Under the pieces are notes generated by a model, which made no database searches, had not been told where the DNA came from, and was given only the letters and a program-made list of their open reading frames with translations. This document shows, piece after piece, positions 39,530 through 43,792 of a stretch of DNA of 43,792 nucleotides. Position 1 is the stretch's first letter, and every line of letters starts with the position of its first letter. The position numbers and the translations under genes are program-made. Source of the DNA: JAXDLW01 sp050998755 (lineage in GTDB: Bacteria > Chloroflexota > Dormibacteria > DASZGP01); NCBI GenBank assembly GCA_050998755.1, contig JBPCPW010000043.1:1-43792 (forward strand). Reading direction: 5' to 3'.

Positions 39530-40841
39530 CCTTGGCACGCCACAAGCGGTAGTCGTACTTCCTGAAAGCGGGGAGTCTTGCCGCCAACGAGAGCACGCCG
39601 ACAACGCAGAGGAGGCCACCCGACACAACGGAGAACTGCACCCCGAAGAGCGCTGCCACGACGCCCGACTCGACTCCGCCAAGAGCCGGCCCAGTGGTGT
39701 AGCTGAGGAACTCGATGCCCGCCAGCCGGCCGCGCAGGTTATCGGGGATGGTCTGGTTCCAGATCGCCTGACGGAAGAGGCCGCTGGCCATGTCCGCGGC
39801 GCCGGCGACGGCCAGGAAGAAAAGCGCGACCGGGACCGAGGTGGCGAAGCCAAAGACGATGATCGCCAGACCCCAGGCCGTCGCCGCCCACACCAGCGCC
39901 AGCCCGTGACGATGGACCCTGGCGCTCCAACCACTGGAGAGCGAAAGCAGGAGCGCGCCGGCGGCGGGGGCCGAATACAACAGGCCAAGCACGCCTGGTC
40001 CTCCAAGGCGATCAGCGATCGCCGGGAACAGCGCCAGCGGCATCCCGAAGAGCATCGCCGCGATGTCCACGAGGTAGGTCCCCACCAGTTCCTGCCTGCT
40101 CCATGCGTAACGGAACCCCTCCGCCAGGCGGCGCAGGCTGGGCGCGTCGGCGTCGGGGGGTGGGGGGACGGCACGCATCAGCCCCAGGGTCACCAGCGAT
40201 ACCCCCACCGTCGCGATGTCCACCACGTAGGTGTATGGAAGCCCCACGGCCGCAATCAGGAGCCCGGCGAGCGCCGGTCCGAGCACCATGCCGGTGGTCC
40301 CGCGGATGCTGTTGAGCGCGCCGGCGGCCGGGATCTCCGCGGGCTCAACCAGGCGCGGAAGCAGCGAATCGAGCGAGGGTCGCTGGATCGCGAAGAGGGC
40401 TGCGTTGAGCGCGGCGAGCACGAAAATGAGAGCGATCGACGGATGGCGCTGGAGGGTGTTGAGCAGCAGCCCGGCGGAGACCACAGCGAACGCCATCTCG
40501 CTGCTGAGGACCATCATCCGGCGATCGCGGGCATCCGCCAGGAGCCCGCCCGCCAGCCCCAGGACCAGCATCGGCAACAGCTCGGCACCGCTGATCAGCC
40601 CCACGAGCAGGGTCGAGTGGGTCAACTGGTACACCTGGAATGGCACCGCGACCTCGGTGAGGGAGGCACCCAGGAGGGAGACCAACTGGCCGATCCAGAG
40701 CAGCCGAAAGTCCCGGTTTCGTCGGAGCGGCCCAAGGTCCAGTGCCGCCAGCCGGAGCACGCGCATCCAGCGGCTACGGCCGATGGACTGCACCTCGTCA
40801 GCCGGGTCGCCCCTGGGGTCGGCCGGACCCTGACCGCTCAT
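39516..40841 (-). CDS. MFS transporter (MFS_3/enterobactin-exporter-like)
   Basis: 441 residues from ATG 40841, chosen because a TATGGT box ends 7 nt upstream; a reading from 40877 would include its own promoter. Twelve hydrophobic segments. N-terminal LRRNRDFRLLWIGQLVSLLG and VPFQVYQLTHSTLLVGLISG, then ADARDRRMMVLSSEMAFAVV and IQRPSLDSLLPRLVEPAEIP are typical of the MFS_3 group (EntS and relatives), which export siderophores or drugs. C-terminal NQTIPDNLRGRLAGIEFLSYTTGPALG. Substrate unknown. Divergent from the next gene across 76 bp. Confidence 0.9.
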   Translation of the reverse strand: MSGQGPADPRGDPADEVQSIGRSRWMRVLRLAALDLGPLRRNRDFRLLWIGQLVSLLGASLTEVAVPFQVYQLTHSTLLVGLISGAELLPMLVLGLAGGLLADARDRRMMVLSSEMAFAVVSAGLLLNTLQRHPSIALIFVLAALNAALFAIQRPSLDSLLPRLVEPAEIPAAGALNSIRGTTGMVLGPALAGLLIAAVGLPYTYVVDIATVGVSLVTLGLMRAVPPPPDADAPSLRRLAEGFRYAWSRQELVGTYLVDIAAMLFGMPLALFPAIADRLGGPGVLGLLYSAPAAGALLLSLSSGWSARVHRHGLALVWAATAWGLAIIVFGFATSVPVALFFLAVAGAADMASGLFRQAIWNQTIPDNLRGRLAGIEFLSYTTGPALGGVESGVVAALFGVQFSVVSGGLLCVVGVLSLAARLPAFRKYDYRLWRAKVRQG

Positions 40842-40848
40842 CCCGCCG

Positions 40849-40854
40849 ACCATA
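40849..40854 (-). promoter_or_regulatory. -10 box for the MFS gene (leaderless)
   Basis: TATGGT on the minus strand, 7 nt before ATG 40841, with GTGCCA (4 of 6 to TTGACA) exactly 17 bp further upstream at 40872-40877. Confidence 0.6.
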
Positions 40855-40905
40855 TCGTGCCCTGGAATAGGTGGCACCGGCCCCCGGGTTCAGGTACCAG
40901 GTGGG

Positions 40906-40911
40906 GATAAT
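40906..40911 (+). promoter_or_regulatory. -10 box for the gene at 40918 (leaderless)
   Basis: GATAAT, 5 of 6 to TATAAT, preceded by GGG, ends 6 nt before ATG 40918. Confidence 0.6.
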
Positions 40912-40917
40912 CGACAC

Positions 40918-41772
40918 ATGAGGCGTTACGGGGTTCGCAGCGACCCGGAGGAAGAGGCCATCAGGCTCTATAACCGCGTGCGCCGTGGCGGACGCTGGCC
41001 GGAGTCGTACTGGGAGCGGCCGGGGCGGATCCGTGCAGCGTGGGCGATCCTCGACTACTACCTGCGCCGCGTCCTGGGTAGCGAGGACACCGCAGCGTAC
41101 CGAGGCCTGACCGACGCAGAGGTGATCAAGCAGAGCCTGGACAAGCCCGTCTCGGTCATGGAGGAGTTGTACGGGCAGCACTGGCGCGACCTCGCCAGCA
41201 TCGTCGACGAGGTGCGCCGAGGTGTGCCCGCTGACGACAGCTGGTCGGAGAACGCCGTCATCGACTCTTTTAACCAGGTGTACGGGCGGGTGTTCACCGA
41301 GGAGAAGCTCCAGTCCCCCCACTACCAGAGCCTGCGGCGTGGCATCACCCGAGGTGTCCGGGCACTGGAGGCCGAATACGCAGCCGAGGAGGCTGAACGG
41401 GAGCAGCGCTTCCAGGAATTCTGGTCCGAGCGCTACCTGACGCGTGAATTCCGCACTCCCTACTCGGAGGCCTGGACCGTCTGGGCCACCGAGAGCGGCG
41501 AGCGCTACGCGGACGCCGTGCTGCAGATCCTCGAGAAGGAAGCGGTGATCACCCTGATCCTCCGCGACGAGGAAGACCTCATCCCGATCATCGATGCCCT
41601 CGAGCGGGATTTCCCGGTGGACCGGCCGGCGCGCTACGTCTGCTGGACTTTGAAGGACGGTTTCAGGGGTGTCCTGTACTACTGCGACGAGTGTGGCGGC
41701 CTTCACGCGGAGGAGTCGGACGAGCACCTCTCGGCGCTGCCTGTTGACGACGATTCCGACGACGACGACTGA
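40918..41772 (+). CDS. protein of unknown function with Cys pair and acidic tail
   Basis: 284 residues, soluble, no signal peptide. I recognise no domain. N-terminal two thirds are helical and charged (RIRAAWAILDYYLRRVLGSE, YGQHWRDLASIVDEVRRG), with a coiled-coil-like RALEAEYAAEEAEREQRFQE in the middle. The last third looks alpha/beta (AVITLILRDEEDLIPIIDAL, ARYVCWTLKDGFRGVLYYCD) and ends with CDECGG, possibly half of a metal site, then a run of Asp/Ser. Base composition and codon use look like those of its neighbours. A clean -10 box 6 nt before the ATG and clear codon bias make it a real gene. It may be transcribed with the SPFH gene 91 bp downstream, which also has its own signals. Confidence 0.75.
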   Translation: MRRYGVRSDPEEEAIRLYNRVRRGGRWPESYWERPGRIRAAWAILDYYLRRVLGSEDTAAYRGLTDAEVIKQSLDKPVSVMEELYGQHWRDLASIVDEVRRGVPADDSWSENAVIDSFNQVYGRVFTEEKLQSPHYQSLRRGITRGVRALEAEYAAEEAEREQRFQEFWSERYLTREFRTPYSEAWTVWATESGERYADAVLQILEKEAVITLILRDEEDLIPIIDALERDFPVDRPARYVCWTLKDGFRGVLYYCDECGGLHAEESDEHLSALPVDDDSDDDD

Positions 41773-41811
41773 GTTAGGCCTCACGCATGGTTCAACCAGG
41801 CCCAATCGGGT

Positions 41812-41856
41812 TATAACTGCGATGCTCGAAGAGGGGTCGGACCCGACCACAAGGAG
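41812..41856 (+). promoter_or_regulatory. promoter and ribosome binding site of the SPFH gene
   Basis: TATAAC (41812-41817) with TTCAAC (41791-41796) 15 bp upstream as a weak -35; then AAGGAG at 41851-41856, 7 nt before ATG 41864. In contrast to most units here, this mRNA has a real 5' leader and SD. Confidence 0.55.
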
Positions 41857-41863
41857 ATAACGC

Positions 41864-43015
41864 ATGGGACTGTTTGGCGGCGAGGTCAGGCGCGAGTTCA
41901 TCGCACGGCCGGATTCGGCGAAGGGCCAGATCCTCTACAAATGGCCGGACACCAACATCCGCAAGTGGACCCAATTGACAGTGGAGCAGGACGAGCTCGC
42001 CGTCTTCTTCCGCGATGGCCTGGTTCAGGGCACCGTTCAGCCCGGCCGGAGCACCCTTGACAGCTCCGAGATCCCATTCCTCGGCAAGCTGGTGGACGCC
42101 GCCAGCGGCGGGAACGTGTTCAAGACCGAGCTCTACTTCATCAGCACGCGCGAATTCCCCAACCTGCCCTTCGGTGGAAGCATTGACAACGTCGTCGACC
42201 CCGACACCGGCATCGCCGTCGGCCTGCGAGTGTTCGGGGAATACTCCCTAAAGGCAATTGAGCCGCAGTCACTGATCCTGCAACTGGTCGGGACCCAGCA
42301 ACTGCAGTCCAACGACCAGGTCACCGATTGGATGCGTGAGCAACTGCTCAAGGTGCTCAGGACCGACGTGACCAGCCACATCGTGAGCCAGGGTTGGCCG
42401 ATCCTGGGGATCGCCGCGCACACCGACGAGATCGAGCAGGAGACAATCGCCAAGGTCCAGGACTTCATCAACACCTACGGCCTCCAGATCGTCCGGCTCG
42501 GTAACTTCACCATCTCCATCAAGGAGGAGGACGAGGCCACCCTCAAGGGCTTCCGCAAGGACGTTTCCTACACCAAGCTGGCCGGCGGGTTCCAGCAGTA
42601 CGCCGCCGGCGAGGCGATGCTGGGGGTGGGCCAGGGCGCGGCCCAGGGTGGCGGCGCGCTCCCCCCGGCGCTGTTGGGGATCGGGCTTGGGATGGGACAG
42701 AACATCTCCGGGCAGCAGGGGCAGGCGGTGGCCTCCGGCGGGTCGATCCAGGTTCGGTGTGGAAAGTGCAGCGCCCTAAACCCGGAGGCCGCCAAGTTCT
42801 GCGCCTCCTGCGGCCAGGCGCTGGCCGGGCCGGCCCCGGCACCCGCCGGGGCGGTCGTGCATTGCACCCAATGCGGCACGGAGAACGCCGCGACCGCCAA
42901 GTTCTGCGCCAACTGCGGTGGAAATATGCAGGCCACGTCAGCGCCCGTAGCGGGGCCCGAGACTCCGCCGGAGCCCTCGCCCCAGCCTGGCCCGGGACCC
43001 GAGGCAACAACCTGA
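41864..43015 (+). CDS. SPFH-domain protein with C-terminal double zinc ribbon (YdjI-like)
   Basis: 383 residues. N-terminal GGEVRREFIARPDSAKGQIL and a SPFH/band-7-type domain (VEQDELAVFFRDGLVQGTVQ, FGGSIDNVVDPDTGIAVGLR, GWPILGIAAHTDEIEQETIA), then a Gly/Gln-rich stretch, then two zinc ribbons: CGKCSALNPEAAKFCASCG (from C299) and CTQCGTENAATAKFCANCG. This matches the virion-core-like/YdjI group, in which B. subtilis YdjI is linked to membrane stress and phage-shock-type proteins. No signal peptide; probably peripheral at the membrane. Its TGA overlaps the proposed start of the Tim44-like gene. Confidence 0.87.
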   Translation: MGLFGGEVRREFIARPDSAKGQILYKWPDTNIRKWTQLTVEQDELAVFFRDGLVQGTVQPGRSTLDSSEIPFLGKLVDAASGGNVFKTELYFISTREFPNLPFGGSIDNVVDPDTGIAVGLRVFGEYSLKAIEPQSLILQLVGTQQLQSNDQVTDWMREQLLKVLRTDVTSHIVSQGWPILGIAAHTDEIEQETIAKVQDFINTYGLQIVRLGNFTISIKEEDEATLKGFRKDVSYTKLAGGFQQYAAGEAMLGVGQGAAQGGGALPPALLGIGLGMGQNISGQQGQAVASGGSIQVRCGKCSALNPEAAKFCASCGQALAGPAPAPAGAVVHCTQCGTENAATAKFCANCGGNMQATSAPVAGPETPPEPSPQPGPGPEATT

Positions 43016-43792
43016 GCGCCCTGGCGGCGGTGCGCGACCGTGCGGAGGCCATCATCAGTGGTGGACTGACCGCGTTCTTCTCGCGCCGGCGCCTGGTGAT
43101 CGGCGCGGCCCTGCTGGCCCTCCTGGTCCTGGTGCTGGTGCCCGAGGCCGCCTTCGCTCGCGGCGGCGGCGGTGGCGGCAGTCATGGTGGCGGTGGTGGG
43201 TTTAGCGGTGGCGGACGGAGTGGCGGCGGTAGCTTCGGCGGGGGCAGCAGCGGTGGATTCGGCGGTGGGGGCGGCGGTGGTTTCTTCTTCCTGCCGCTGT
43301 TCTTCGGCGGCGGCGGCGGTGGCAGCATCTGCTGCCTGATCGTGGTGTTCCTGATCATCTCCGTCACCTACCGCAGCTTCCGCGGCGGTGGCCGCGGCGT
43401 CGGCAGCGCGCCGGCCTACGAGCCGGTGTACGCCACGCCCGTCCCCCAGGCGTCCCACGGCCAAGCCGATCCCCAGGAGCAGTTGACGGCGATCAAGGCC
43501 AACGATCCAAACTTCAGCGAACAGCAATTCCTCGACCGCGCCCAGGCCGCGTTCTTCCTGCTGCAAAAGGCCTGGCAGGACCGCAACGTTGATGAGGGAC
43601 GCGCCTACATGATCCCCGGCCTGTACATGGGTTGGAAGACCCAGGTCGACCAGATGACCGCCGAGCACCGCAAGAACGTCCTGGAGGCCCTCTATGTCCA
43701 GGGCATGTCCGTCGTGCGCGCGAGCCACGATGACAACTTCGACAACGTAACCGTTCGGGTCGATGTCAGCGCCAAGGACTACGACGTGAATG
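43012..43792 (+). CDS. Tim44-like domain membrane protein, partial (cut by window end)
   Basis: At least 260 residues; no stop before the window ends. One N-terminal helix (LVIGAALLALLVLVLVPEAAFA), a long Gly-rich region (43160-43330), a second hydrophobic stretch (ICCLIVVFLIISVTY), then a Tim44-like domain (EQQFLDRAQAAFFLLQKAWQ, LYVQGMSVVRASHDDNFDNV). Bacterial members are membrane proteins of unclear role. The start is either CTG 43012, overlapping the SPFH stop as CTGA and 7 nt from a GAGG, or GTG 43030 with no visible SD. The coupling suggests it works with the SPFH/zinc-ribbon protein. Confidence 0.8.
   Translation, partial: MSALAAVRDRAEAIISGGLTAFFSRRRLVIGAALLALLVLVLVPEAAFARGGGGGGSHGGGGGFSGGGRSGGGSFGGGSSGGFGGGGGGGFFFLPLFFGGGGGGSICCLIVVFLIISVTYRSFRGGGRGVGSAPAYEPVYATPVPQASHGQADPQEQLTAIKANDPNFSEQQFLDRAQAAFFLLQKAWQDRNVDEGRAYMIPGLYMGWKTQVDQMTAEHRKNVLEALYVQGMSVVRASHDDNFDNVTVRVDVSAKDYDVN

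Noticed and set aside
43150..43370. Gly-codon repeats and an opposite-strand poly-Pro frame
   Set aside because: Gly-rich linker of the Tim44-like protein; the poly-Pro frame is its complement.
1..43792. Mobile elements, CRISPR arrays, tRNA or rRNA genes, attachment sites
   Set aside because: No transposase or integrase motifs, no regularly spaced direct repeats, and no cloverleaf or rRNA-like segment found by eye; a tRNA scan would be decisive.

Overview
The window is a G+C-rich (about two thirds by eye) bacterial chromosome segment with no rRNA, tRNA, insertion sequence, phage gene or CRISPR array that I can see. Menaquinone methyltransferase, luciferase-like (F420-type) and F420:NADP-oxidoreductase-like proteins, a sortase-anchored (LPTTG) thioester adhesin, an L,D-transpeptidase and a PhoP-like regulator point to a monoderm Terrabacteria lineage: Actinomycetota, or the neighbouring Chloroflexota/Dormibacterota. 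This is inference; there is no marker gene to settle it.

Layout. 0.1-6.3 kb: a MenG-type methyltransferase, divergent from an unusual luciferase-like/UbiA prenyltransferase fusion coupled to a CPBP protease-like protein; then acetyl-CoA synthetase coupled to a broken membrane-protein gene. 6.4-11.5 kb: a DUF1028 protein and a DadA-type oxidoreductase in one frame separated by a single stop codon; a MocR regulator divergent from its probable target yczE; an EamA exporter. 11.5-17.8 kb: a sensor kinase whose ATP-binding core looks excised, divergent from a response regulator with a class III cyclase domain; then a tandem-HTH TetR and a two-gene ABC exporter driven by a textbook promoter with a built-in operator; then a VOC protein. 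17.8-26.9 kb (minus strand): an aminotransferase and aldehyde dehydrogenase operon, an F420:NADP-oxidoreductase-like protein, a heterodimeric ABC exporter and a GlcD-type flavin oxidase.

26.9-34.5 kb (minus strand): a PhoPR-like two-component system, an HtrA lipoprotein protease, and MoxR, DUF58, VWA and sugar-dehydrogenase genes, which look like an envelope-maintenance operon. 34.6-39.5 kb: a surface-protein island (propeller protein with a membrane tail, small exported protein, thioester adhesin, L,D-transpeptidase). 39.5-43.8 kb: an MFS exporter, an unrecognised acidic-tailed protein, and an SPFH/zinc-ribbon protein followed by a Tim44-like membrane protein cut by the window end.

Three regulatory themes stand out. 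(1) Many transcription units start with a TANNNT-type -10 box 6-8 nt before the start codon, which indicates leaderless mRNAs. (2) Two units (the heterodimeric ABC exporter and the aminotransferase/aldehyde dehydrogenase operon) have the same layout: leaderless promoter, short leader ORF, a strand in the last codons complementary to the 5' arm of an intrinsic terminator, the terminator, then the structural genes. These are candidate ribosome-controlled attenuators and are the best candidates here for an undescribed system. (3) The promoter region between phoP and the surface-protein island carries TCACAG repeats on an 11-bp grid, which matches the known PhoP box.

Genes are densely packed, with many 1-4 bp start/stop overlaps and several convergent 3' overlaps. 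No gene-free stretch exceeds 300 bp; the longest (22824-23097) is the exporter leader. Bases 1-122 hold nothing I can support.
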